This document shows positions 1-9,788 of a stretch of DNA of 64,000 bases, piece after piece. The notes beneath the pieces were generated by a model that was not told the DNA's origin, did no database searches, and worked only from the letters and a program-made list of their open reading frames with translations. A program made the position numbers and the translations under genes. Location: positions 67,231,688 to 67,295,687 of the forward strand of contig OX123196.2 in the NCBI GenBank assembly GCA_944739405.2. Direction: 5' to 3'. How positions within the stretch are numbered: the first letter of the stretch is position 1; the number at the start of each line of letters is the position of its first letter. This stretch comes from Euclidia mi. Taxonomy: Eukaryota; Arthropoda; Insecta; Lepidoptera; Erebidae.

Positions 1-1505
1 GGGAAAACGCTTTATAAAATAAAATTTATGATACCTAATTCTTTTGAACTTTAGTCAGTTACGTTAGCAGCAGAACCAACAATATAATTATATTTATTTC
101 CATAAAAATAGATTTATCTGCCACATCCGATGTATTGTAATGATTTTTATTCAATCAAAAATGTTGGATATACCACATCCGACATAACATGATTGAATTT
201 GGCCGATGAAAATGGCGACATGTGACATTTTTTAATATTTTTTAACGAACTTATATAAATAATTACCTTCGTATAATAGATAATAATATATTTAATACTC
301 ATTACAAAATTTAAAAAGTTATCACTTTAGGTTACATTTTTATTGCAAGTTCAATATTTAAACTGCTCTACTGAAAAGTTGCAGATTTGCAGATCCTACG
401 TTGTTGATAGGGCGCCGGGCGTGGCGAAATACTGTATCTCCCGGCTACAAACTTCTCAAAACCTCAGATCAGAGAACTTTGCATCCCTCTCTCAATATGT
501 GTCAGTCTGCTAAGTTGAGCACTGGCTTAACATAACGCTACGGCTCTCAGCAGCTGATCAGTCAGATCTGGACACACCTTTACAATTATTTGGTGCAAAT
601 ACAAATACAAATCTGTAATGGGAATATTGAGTAACCATCAATTTCATAAACCTATTACTACGAAGTCAACTGACATCGTCCGAATTTCTCAGCCATGCAC
701 AAATACGTTCCTAGAACTTTAACCAAATTAGTTTTGATGGATATTATGTAGGTATGCCGTATAGCCTTTCTTTGGACCAGTTGTCTCGTGAGGCGATCTG
801 AACAGATAACAACGTCAGTGACATTGTGGGGTGAGAATTGGATAAACATTTGTGTTGTAAGTTTATTTTGTAACGTGCTACATAGATCCTTGGTAATAGC
901 TCTTTTATATTCCTATGTAAATGTTACTTTTCAGCATATTGTGATACTATAGAATGTTGTGCAATTTAGTTACAATTTGTCACTTCTGTTTTTATTATGC
1001 AATGCAATGATACACCTACTGGTTGTCTATAATAATTAATAGCTTGGACATATTTTATTATCATCATAAGCTGTTTACTTAAAAATATATATCAATTTCG
1101 TTTGCCCAAAGGTTTCTTTCCTTAATGGGATGTGTCAGCCTCATAGTAACCGAATACATATTTTTATGTACTAGGTTAAGGTTGAAATATTTAATATTAT
1201 CTGTATATAATAAAAGTCTTCCGTTTATGACCGACTGACATAAAAAGCACAACCGAACATTACTTTGCTTTTGACATACTTTTCCTAAAGATACATTCAT
1301 GCTAAATTGAAGAGTCCAAGAAGAAAATTAGGATAATTTTAAAATAATTAAGAATAGCATTATAAATGACTAAACCTATTACATCAGAATTTTAAAGTAA
1401 TATGAAGACGACGAAAATACAATACAAGTGCCAATACCAATTTCAAAAATATTATCTGTCTACCTTCACGCCTGCACCGGCCGACCAAACAAACTAATCA
1501 TCGTC
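1..1505. other. No gene recognised
   Basis: AT-rich sequence with only short open frames lacking recognisable domains. A CACATCCGA motif recurs near 122 and 173. I could not assign this stretch to a known element. Confidence 0.5.
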
Positions 1506-1515
1506 ACCGTTATAT

Positions 1516-1719
1516 GCGCGCTTTGCTCCCTCTTTTATTATGCGTACTACAAAGGTATGGAACTCCTTGCCTGAGTCTGTGTTTCCTGATGAGTACAATC
1601 GGGGTGTTTTCAAGTCGCGGGTGAATAGGTACCTTCTAGGCAAGCGTGCTCCATCTTCGACCGTATCATCGCTTAACATCAGGCGAGATCGCAGTCAAAC
1701 GTTAGCCTATCAAACGTAA
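1516..1719 (+). pseudogene. LINE reverse transcriptase C-terminal fragment
   Basis: An open frame of 67 codons ending in TAA encodes the C-terminal tail of a Jockey/I-like non-LTR reverse transcriptase. The recognisable stretch is TTKVWNSLPESVFPDEYN followed by GVFKSRVNRYLLG, a pattern typical of the segment after the thumb in these proteins. No catalytic domain is present upstream, so this is a 5'-truncated, dead insertion. The clade assignment is by recognition only. Confidence 0.7.
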
Positions 1720-1950
1720 AAAAAACGCCTGTCATTGGGCTAGGCAGAGACTGGAATGCCGAAAGCTCCGGTTCAAACACACTCTCACTCTTAAGATTCC
1801 TCAACATTCATTAACCTTATCATGCATGCTCGTTAATCGCTCGTCATCCAAAAATATTTTTATATGAACAGCCCGTACCTACGTCGAAATTTCTCAAGCT
1901 ACCAAATCGTACGTTGAACTTTAGCCTTATTAGTGTTGAATACAATTATC

Positions 1951-2045
1951 TTTGCCGTGTGGTTGACGGCATAGAATACAAGTGTCACCACCCCCTATCT
2001 TCCCGTGGGTGTCGTAAGAGGCGACTAAGGGATAACACGATGCAA
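1951..2045 (+). repeat. Dispersed repeat fragment (CCGTGTGGT...GTCGTAAGAGGCG)
   Basis: The segment contains the pair CCGTGTGGT and GGTGTCGTAAGAGGCGAC. The same pair, diverged, occurs in minus orientation near 9423-9512, 15715-15785 and 63730-63800, where it sits upstream of a LINE-type tail. It is probably a piece of that retroelement family. Confidence 0.45.
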
Positions 2046-2092
2046 ATACCATCTTTGCGTAGAGACGGAAAACTCGACATCAAACCCCTATA

Positions 2093-2362
2093 CGACTGCC
2101 TCGTTGGTCTCGCGGCATAAATGTGCGCGTGGGATCGGGAGGTCCCGGGTTCGATTCCTGGGTCGGGCAGTGTTATTGGGTTTTTCTGTCACGAAATTCT
2201 CAGTAGCAGCACGGAGTCTGGAAATGTGCCCGGTACGGCAATAGGCTCGCCCCTTATTACGTGGGACTAAAGTATATCTGGCGAAAAGTGGGTGTAGAAA
2301 TACACCTCTGCCTACCCCTTCGGGGATAAAAGGCGTGACGTTATGTATGTATGTATGTACAA
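2093..2362 (+). mobile_element. SINE, family A (tRNA-derived), subfamily 1
   Basis: The head is tRNA-like with an internal Pol III B box, GGTTCGATTCC, near 2149. The body has the shared marks AGTGTTATTGGGTTTTTCTG, GGAGTCTGG, TGTGCCCGGTA, AATAGGCTCGCCC and GTGGGACT. The 3' end is CTCTGCCTACCCCTTCGGGG, then GGCGTGA and a (TATG)n tail to 2362. Its head (GCCTCGTTGGTCTCGCGGC) differs from that of the copy at 54008 but matches the minus copy at 55443-55698. Confidence 0.85.
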
Positions 2363-2818
2363 TTATCTAGGTACAGCCTGAAGGATCTTGTCCTACTTGT
2401 GCCCAAGAGACCCGTCGCTCGATAACAGATAATAAGTCAGTGTCTCGATATGTGACATGGAGTTGGATGTACAGTGAACATGGTAGTTAGTTTTGAAGTG
2501 CGCTGCTTTTCCCATTGGAGTAAGTTTAGAATATTATGCACATGACACTTTTACACTACTTTACGATTAGATACTTTTGTTTTGTGCTCTTAAAGTTAAT
2601 TAATTAATAGTTGTGAGTTTATTCTGCTTTTAATAAAAAAACATTTTAATGACTATATTTTGGACGATAATAAAATTATTATGACATAAACCAAACTATT
2701 TCGATGAACCCTGATAAGTCTAGTTTAGTAAGTAAACAAATACACTTTTTGTACTTTTTTATTACCGTTACCTAATATTATCGCTTCTTAAATGTACTAT
2801 ATTTTTATCATATATCCT

Positions 2819-2914
2819 CACGCCTATATCTCCGAATGGGTAGGCAGAGGCGCAATATTACAACACCTACATTCGGATCAGCAGACGCACACGCTATCCA
2901 TGGAGGCAGTCACG
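2819..2914 (-). mobile_element. SINE family A, internally deleted
   Basis: On the minus strand the piece starts with a subfamily-2 tRNA head (ACTGCCTCCATGGATAGCG) and jumps directly to the 3' end seen on the plus strand as GGGTAGGCAGAGG. The B box and the middle of the body are missing. Confidence 0.6.
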
Positions 2915-2930
2915 GCAGTTTACATTTGTA

Positions 2931-3482
2931 GTAGGGGAGGCCATAAAGGGATTTCGTGATTTACTCGGGCGCGTCAGATATTGATAGCATCTATGACCTA
3001 CGTATTTTAATAAAGTAGGAATGTTAATCTGATCGTTTGCATAATGGAGGTAAGATTTCAAAATGTAAAAGAAAATTAAATTAATCGAGTGAGTCAGATT
3101 TTCTAAGGGGATGTTAAGTGAACCTAAAAAAAGGCTCTCGTTGAATAATCTGACGATTTAGGTGTCACGCAAACTCGTGGGCATAATTAGGAAGTTGCAA
3201 ATGTGAATGAGTGAATTCACCGTTTTGAAATACTCAAGCGCGTCAGATTGAGATATATATGCTTTATCATAACGATCTATACGTGCTTAATCATAATCTG
3301 ACGATTATATGGACGGATTAAGGTAACAGCTCCTTTTAATAATTTTGAAAGTCTATAGCCGGTCATCGATGAAAAATTATACATTATTTACATTTTTATC
3401 ATTTTATCGTCTAAACTTTGCAACCAAATGGGTATCTATGACGCTCGAGTAAATCTCATTTTAGCATCGTGGGCTCCCCTAC
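2931..3482. mobile_element. MITE, 552 bp, TA target duplication
   Basis: The terminal inverted repeats begin GTAGGGGAG on the left and end CTCCCCTAC on the right, with inner similarity through ATTTACTCG / CGAGTAAAT. A TA dinucleotide lies directly outside each end (2929-2930 and 3483-3484). Inside are three successive blocks, each opening with a GTCAGAT motif and closing with AATCTGAYCGTTT or AATCTGACGATT (near 2969-3031, 3089-3166 and 3241-3310), so each block can fold on itself. No coding sequence is seen. The TA duplication suggests mobilisation by a Tc1/mariner or pogo-type transposase. Confidence 0.7.
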
Positions 3483-3484
3483 TA

Positions 3485-4524
3485 TCGGTTGAAAGAATCG
3501 ATAATTTGAAAGGAAAGTCACATGACGTAATATCTCTTACTTTACATTTATCATTACAAACTTTTAGAACAAAGTAACTTTATCAAAATTATCATCAGAG
3601 CCTTGTCTATAAACTTTCACACTGATGGGCACGGACCTCTTGCTATTGTGAGAAATGTAAAGCCATGTGCGGAAATTTAAACTGTGATGCATTTCCAATT
3701 TTAGTCCAGTACCATCTAATTACACATCTCTCTGTGAAGCATGCTTAGAATTTCTACAGGCACACCAAAATCAAAACAAATTTAATAATCCAACGCAAAA
3801 ACAAGACAACCCATACAAAGTTTCAAACACTTTTCGTCCAAATTTCATCCGGCTCCTTCGGTTACCATTTCAAAACGAAGTTTGGGAGGCCATACAAAGC
3901 AAATAAAATTAGTATGTGAAAAAAATTAGTATTGGTTTTTCAGAGAACCTACTGGGATTTCTTTTCTCCAACAATTTGCACTCGAAATACGTTGGTAAAT
4001 TTAAATATGTGAGTTGTTGAGTACCGTCGGTTATAAAATTTTTGTCATTATGCAAGCTTATCTTAAAAGCCATGGCGTATCAAATTATGTGTATGAAAAT
4101 ATCTTGGCTTTACTGCGTTTAATGGGACGCCCACGCGAGGGTAAGCAGTCACTTTGAAGATTGTGTTCTGGTGTAATAACAGAAACAATGATTCGAAATA
4201 TATTCAATCTAGGTACATCTGAAACGGATGGAAAATGAATCGTGTAGGCTAATTGGATCATCGGGTAGTGAGCACTAAGAAACGCAATCCTAAAATTTGA
4301 ATTTGAATTCTGCTATCACTACTGGTGTAACCTATGCCAAAATAGCAGGGCAATATTTATATTATTACTTGCCTTTATTTTCAAAGAATTACGAATTATT
4401 ATATAACATACTACGTATTGTACAAATCGCGAAAGTTTGAAAATATCCGGCTAAACACATCTTTATTATTTCAACCCATTTTACTTTGTCTGCATTCATG
4501 GCGTAGTGAATTTATTTTGCCTAT
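3485..4524. other. No gene recognised
   Basis: AT-rich; no open frame with a recognisable domain and no repeat structure that I could define. Confidence 0.5.
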
Positions 4525-4525
4525 A

Positions 4526-4675
4526 TATAGTCTATGTAGTATATAAAATTCTTGCGTTACGTCTGTATAACACATAACGCACAGCCAACATTTTTGGGCA
4601 CAAGAAACTGAAATTTGGTTTGTATGTTCCTTGGGGACCTATAAAATAATAATTTGATGATTTCTTCGCCCCCGA
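4526..4675 (+). mobile_element. Helitron-like fragment
   Basis: Similar to the segments at 8668-8877 and 21087-21392. Shared marks are TATAAAATTCTTGCGTTAC, the block AACTGAAATTTGG and TGTATGTTCCTTGGGGACC. The 3' end is absent. Attribution to Helitron-like elements rests on the better preserved copies. Confidence 0.4.
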
Positions 4676-4789
4676 TAGCAGTCCTTAGAATATAAGACAG
4701 CTTTTATTAAAAGACAGCTTTTAAAAAAGATTTGTCACACGTATCTTATTGGTTCTTTTGGGGATTCAAGCCATCCACGCACAGGACAG

Positions 4790-4831
4790 AACACGACACA
4801 GGATCAGGCAACCCTGATCCTGTGTCGTGTT
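4790..4831. repeat. Perfect hairpin, 19-bp arms, 4-nt loop
   Basis: Left arm 4790-4808, loop CAAC, right arm 4813-4831, exactly complementary. The arm begins AACACGACACAGG. See the finding on snap-back inverted duplications. Confidence 0.9.
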
Positions 4832-5111
4832 TGATGTGCAACCACTGATGCGGAAAGTTTGAAGTCGCCGTCATTCCGAACGGAACGTCTCTACGTAACT
4901 GTTTTGGTTTCTCGGCGTTTATTGTGATTGCTTAGCAGATGCTGTGCCGAGAACTGACGAGGTTTGTTAGATTTTGTTTCTGTGCTGGCTGAAGACGTGC
5001 GGAACGATGCTTGTATTGTTTCAATATTTTTGAGCTCGCGGGTGAAACTATTTTATGTTCAATTCGAAATTTCGGTGTAAGAATTAAGAGTGGCCTTTTA
5101 GCCGTTTTATA

Positions 5112-5240
5112 TTGAACTAGAGGATGCTAGCTTTGCATCATCTAGGCTAATTTAACACGGCTACGCCTGCACATTTCTGCCGATCCCGCAGGAGTTTTCG
5201 TATTGAATCTCTACATTCCCCAAGAAACATACATACCACA
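5112..5240 (-). mobile_element. Helitron-like 3' end fragment
   Basis: Read on the minus strand, a GATCGGCAGAAATGTGCAGG segment runs into GGCGTAGCCGTG and then CATCCTCTAGT, resembling the ends of the copies at 8877 and 21392 (GC hairpin, then CTAGT). It carries an internal duplication of the CTAG-type end. Confidence 0.35.
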
Positions 5241-5869
5241 TAACAGCTGCTCACGTAAAGTAGTTTCGGCTATACGTAGTCTGGAGTCAGACAGTAACGC
5301 AATAATTTAATTAACACTTTACACTTTACTATATATAAACTTTTCTTTCAAGTAGTTATTAAACATAATAAATACTACGAATCTCAAAATACAGACCGCG
5401 CAACAAAATATTTATTAAAACTATATCAAAGAAGGGCTTCTAATTCCGCAGTTTTACAAACATCATTAACACCCAATCAATTACAAATCTGCCTTTTAGC
5501 TTCAAAAGAGATATTTCCTTAAAAACGAAGTGGGGTCTTAAAAGGTTCGACCATTTATATGGTTAAAAGGCCACCTCTTCGCGTTTAGAATCACCATCAA
5601 AAGACTCACCTTTAATTAGTGAATAAGGAGTCCTTTTGTAGCGCCTGTTCAAGAAAAAGGCGCTGAAATATTTTGAATTTATTTTACGAATTTTGAAAAT
5701 GGACTTAAAAATAAAATGAATTTTCTCTTAAGCTTAGAAACTGCTGCTGAGACATGGCTCTTTCCGGCAGTTATTGTTTGAAAAGAGTGTTATTATTCGA
5801 ATTAATTATGATCTTCTACCTATTTTATTCCTAACTAGTACCCGCACTCGAAGTAATGCTTTTATTGAA

Positions 5870-5893
5870 AAGAAAAAAGAAAAGAAAAGAAAA
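5870..5893. repeat. A/AAAAG simple repeat
   Basis: A short AAAAG/AAAAAG tract. The flanking 5241-6390 holds A-rich sequence that may be the 3' region of a minus-strand LINE, but I could not establish this. Confidence 0.4.
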
Positions 5894-6580
5894 TGTTTAT
5901 TTTGTGCCTCACACAGTAAATATCAGTAAACACATTCAAAAATGAAAATTAATACTATTTCTAATACTTAGGTACTTTTTTTTATATAAATACATTAGTG
6001 AGGCCAAAATTGGAACCTGCCTCAGCTAATGCTGCGACAAACTTTGCCGCTGCGCTGGTATTCTGGCAGGTCCATTAAGTGGCGTCACGGAATCATATGA
6101 GTTATTAAAAAAAAAAACATAAAATAAAACTTATACAACAAAAAAGATAGAAAAACTTAAACACTAATTGCATGAACCACTTTTAATTTTAATAATAAAA
6201 ATATAAGCTCTATAAACATTGCATTGACAGGCTACTTCTGTCTCGTTTCTAGACGAAGCAAAGTATGACATTCAAACATTGACGCTTAGTCTATGGCTTG
6301 GCTTATTGGCTATGGCATTGCGCACCAAAAATGGCGTATGGATTGAACATTTTGTATATAATTATTTGTAATAATAACAATTTTGTGAATTTATGACATA
6401 TGTGTTCTATGTTTGTGTAGTGTTCTTTTTGTATATATGTGTGTGGTGTTATGACTGCAAAATTTCATCACGAGACTATTATTCTACCTGCTATGCGATT
6501 ACTAATTATATATTATTTTTATTGTTATTGCTATTGTTTATATTGTTGTTGTGCTGCAAGCGTTCATGTATATGCAGATC

Positions 6581-7051
6581 CTACCTCCCGAGCTTCTGCT
6601 CGTCTAATAAAATCTTCTTTAGCGTAATGCGGAATGCATGTGACGTTTTGAGAGTACGAAGAGGAGGCGGCAGATCGTTCCAGCATCGTGTGGCAGCATA
6701 CCTAAAACTACCACGAAAAGCAGTCGTTCTGTGTCACGATACAACTAAAAGATGTCTGGATGCTCTTGTGCGATGGCAATTGATGTCCCTGGACCAAGAT
6801 AGCTTCTTGAACAGATAATCTGGATGCCCGGACCGCATAATGTCAAATAGCAAGGAAGCTAGGTGAAAACGCCTGCGTGCAGATATTTTCAACAGATTAC
6901 CATCATTCAAGTAAGTAGTGACATGAGTACGGGGTGGAATATTATAACAAAACCGTGCACATGCATTCTGTACCCGCTGAATAAGCCTCTGAGTTCTGCC
7001 TTTTATACAAGGACCATACACATTATTGCAAGTTATATTTTGGGGATGCAC
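6581..7051 (-). pseudogene. LINE reverse transcriptase C-terminal region
   Basis: The minus strand encodes the region downstream of the catalytic palm of a non-LTR reverse transcriptase. It reads QRLIQRVQNACARFCYNIP, then HVTTYLN and ARRRFHLASLLFDIM. After a one-base frameshift near 6740 it continues AFRGSFRYAATRCWNDLP and stops at 6581. The FADD-containing palm is missing: the copy is truncated at about 7060, where sequence similarity ends. A frameshift and 5' truncation mark it as dead. It resembles Jockey/CR1-type LINEs; exact clade unknown. Confidence 0.75.
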
Positions 7052-7491
7052 AATTATTTTTGAAAAGACGGTGGTAAAGCGGTCGCCGCGTGAAACTATT
7101 GATTCGCGACGCTAAGCGCGTAGTTCACCATCTCACTTATATATGGTTTAATTGCTTTAAATATTCATAGCCCGTCGTGCCTCTGAAACTCTGAAAGCAA
7201 GTACAGCCGAAAAAGAGTGCACATGCTAACATTGGTCTAACTCTAAACCAAAGAATTTGGAACCATTTAGGCTACGGAAGTGAGACGACAGGCGCTCTGT
7301 GGGGAAGGCAGTCTGTCAAAATTAGTTAGATTAACAACCGGTATAATTTGAGAATGACGAACTTTGGATGAACTTCAGTGAAAAATTGTTCGTACCTGAC
7401 ATAATTGTTTGAATTCCACATTATGTTTAACATCAACGTGGTAAAATAGCACTTAATTGGATCACAGATCAGTTAACGAACATAAGTGCAA

Positions 7492-7533
7492 ACGAAAAAG
7501 CTAGTCAGCTGAATAGCGGACTAGCTTTTTCGT
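7492..7533. repeat. Perfect hairpin, 15-bp arms, 12-nt loop
   Basis: Arms 7492-7506 and 7519-7533 (ACGAAAAAGCTAGTC and its complement), loop AGCTGAATAGCG. No sign that it is a miRNA: the arm is short and the flanks do not extend the pairing. Confidence 0.85.
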
Positions 7534-7848
7534 GCCTGTATGCAATATGTTTAGATTTCTGTTTGTTCATTATATGTTTCAAGGATTAAAATGTATGATT
7601 AATTTCACACAAAGTATTTCTTTATCGGCTTTGTAGTAATTGAATTCATATGAAGCGTTTTTAATCTAAATTGATCGTTTACACAATGTGTAACGGTACA
7701 TGGTTCTGGTTTAATTATATTTTATTTAACTTGATATCTGAAATCAGAAATAAATCCGCTTTTATGCGTGATAGGTATATTTTTACACTGAATGAGTTTG
7801 AAAATGAACGAAAATTTTTCGAGACGTTAATTTATGTGGAAATTTATA

Positions 7849-8617
7849 CTGGGTGTAAGGGACGGTGAACCGAAAACTGATACTTGTGATTCAGTACATT
7901 ATAGTGAGAACCTTGGCGGCCGAATTTTCCGGAAAAATCTAAGAACTCGACAATTTTCCAAAAAATTGTGATGTAAATAGGAACGCGCAAACTGGCACTA
8001 CCAGCTGTTACGGCCCTACAGCGGCGGGTGGTAGCGGCAGTGCTTACGATGTACTGCAAAGAATACAGATTTACATAGAAGCGCAGTTCTTAAGGATTTC
8101 GTGTGCCGATTCCAAGTGGAGACTGTCTCCAGTTTAGTTCGTAGTTGGCACCGTTGGCGGTGCTGGCGTCGTTCTCCGTCTCTCTTACTCTCGTAGTTAA
8201 GATAGATACACAGGAGGAACGTTCGTCTCTCTTGCTCTCGTAAAGACAGCTGTCACAGTGCGACTGCCACGCCACCAAGCGGCAATTTAGGTCACAAAAA
8301 GTTTGTCTTCAGAGCGTCCATAAGAAATGGGCTGAGTTCTTTGGTACTGGTACGCTTACTGTGCTGCGGCCGCGCGCCGCGTCCGATGTCACATCAGAGT
8401 AAACGCGCCATGTACATGTTTAATACTTACAATTTTACAAAAAATATTAATGCGGGTCGACTATAGTTACAATTTCATTACATTATATGGCAAAAAATGC
8501 AAAAGTAAAATCGGAAAATTCAGGTAAATTTTCCGGAAAATTCGACCGCGCATGGCCCCAATATCATGAACTGAATTACTGGTAATATGTTTTAGGTTCA
8601 CCGTCCCTTACACCCTG
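7849..8617. mobile_element. MITE, 769 bp, TA/TATA target duplication
   Basis: The ends are CTGGGTGTAAGGGACGGTG... and, inverted, CAGGGTGTAAGGGACGGTG..., each bordered by TATA (7845-7848 and 8618-8621). Further in, both arms share ATTTTCCGGAAAA. The centre is GC-rich (CTACAGCGGCGGG at about 8016; GCGGCCGCGCGCCGCG at about 8366) and resembles a block in a NOP58 intron at 61893-62060. Open frames inside show no domain. Confidence 0.7.
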
Positions 8618-8667
8618 TATACCTACTCGTTCCTAAGGCATTTGACTCGTACATATTTTTCTTATCT

Positions 8668-8877
8668 TAATATATAAAATCCTTGCGTTACTGACTGACT
8701 GTCAGACACGCTACAGCCGAAACTATTAGGCGCAGTAAGCTGAAATTTGGCATGTATGTTCCTTGGGGACCGTAGGGGTGCACTAAGAAGGGATTTCCCG
8801 AAATTCCCACGGGATCGGCCAAAACTGGTAAATTAAAAAAAAGCAGGCGTAGCTGCTGGCGTCCTCTAGTGTGATAT
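8668..8877 (+). mobile_element. Helitron-like fragment with 3' end
   Basis: Begins TAATATATAAAATCCTTGCG and passes through GACTGACTGTCAGACACGC, AACTATTAGGCGC and TGTATGTTCCTTGGGGACC. It ends in a small GC hairpin (GCAGGCGTAGCTGC) followed by CTCTAGT. A 3' hairpin followed by CTRR is the known end signature of Helitrons; no Rep/helicase is present. A diverged copy is at 21087-21392. Confidence 0.55.
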
Positions 8878-9107
8878 AAGTGCCAAACTAGTAAGATATT
8901 TCCGCCATCACTATGCATTGCCGGCCTGATTGCGACAACGAATAGGAGAAGGAGTGGGATGACGATGACGGCACTCCCACTTACCGAAAGAAACGCAATA
9001 GCCGATATTCTGTGAAAGCAATGATATTACAAGAAAAAGGTAGATACTGTTACGAGCTGGGGTTCGACGATAAATTAAAACTCACTATGCCACTAAACTG
9101 TACCTTA

Positions 9108-9236
9108 TTTACTAACACAAACACTATACACACTTATTTTTACAACACTAATAAACACACTTATTTCACACTGAATTCTCAGCACTAATAAAAACACACT
9201 TATTTCACACTACTAGAAACACCACTAAACACTCCC
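9108..9236 (+). repeat. Short imperfect tandem repeat
   Basis: About three diverged copies of a unit containing CACTAATAAACACACTTATT and a following TTCACAC. No gene. Confidence 0.5.
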
Positions 9237-9240
9237 GACT

Positions 9241-9512
9241 TCATCATCATCATCAGCCTTTAACAGTCCACTGCTGGACTAGGCCTCTCCTTTGAAAGGA
9301 GGAATTGGCCTACTATACCTACTTGATACAAGCCCTATACCAACCCGTTTGGCCAGCGGGCCAAACGGGTTGGTATAGGGCTTGTATCAAGTTTTCCTTC
9401 TCTTGCAGTGTTGTTCTCTGCATAATACGCTCCCTCTGTCGGCTCTTACGACACCCATGGGATGATATGGGATGGTGACATTTCGTATTCTTAATCCGTC
9501 ACCACACGGATA
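9241..9512 (-). mobile_element. RTE-type LINE/SINE tail copy (minus)
   Basis: Read on the minus strand the segment carries GGTGTCGTAAGAGCCGAC, a body, then GGCCTAGTCCAGCAGTGGAC and a GATGATGATGATGA tail. The same tail logic (AGGCCTATGTCCAGCAGTGG...GATGATGA) closes the RTE element at 12548, so it probably used the same reverse transcriptase. A close sister lies at 15578-15785. This copy contains the 34-bp hairpin at 9321-9392 that the sister lacks. Confidence 0.65.
9321..9392. repeat. Perfect hairpin, 34-bp arms, 4-nt loop
   Basis: Arms 9321-9354 and 9359-9392 are exact complements around AGCG. The right arm (GGCCAAACGGGTTGGTATAG...) is the normal repeat sequence, also present at 15657-15700. 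The left arm is an extra inverted copy of it. Confidence 0.95.
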
Positions 9513-9788
9513 ACTTACTTGATACTTCAGACGAAACATTCTAGCGTCGTGGCAATGTTCTAGTAATAACAGCAACGCCATCTAGTAGCTAGTAGACGAA
9601 ACCGCTTTAAACCACCGATACATCTAGTCTCTTCTGGTTCTATCCTTCACCGATAGATGGCGTTATTTTCAATTATTGCCATTCGTTACAATACGTTATC
9701 TACGTAGTAATCAATCCGTAGAAACGGTACACGGTACACACATCGATAACTCCAAATTTTATTTTATTTTCGGTTGACAAGATGTTGA

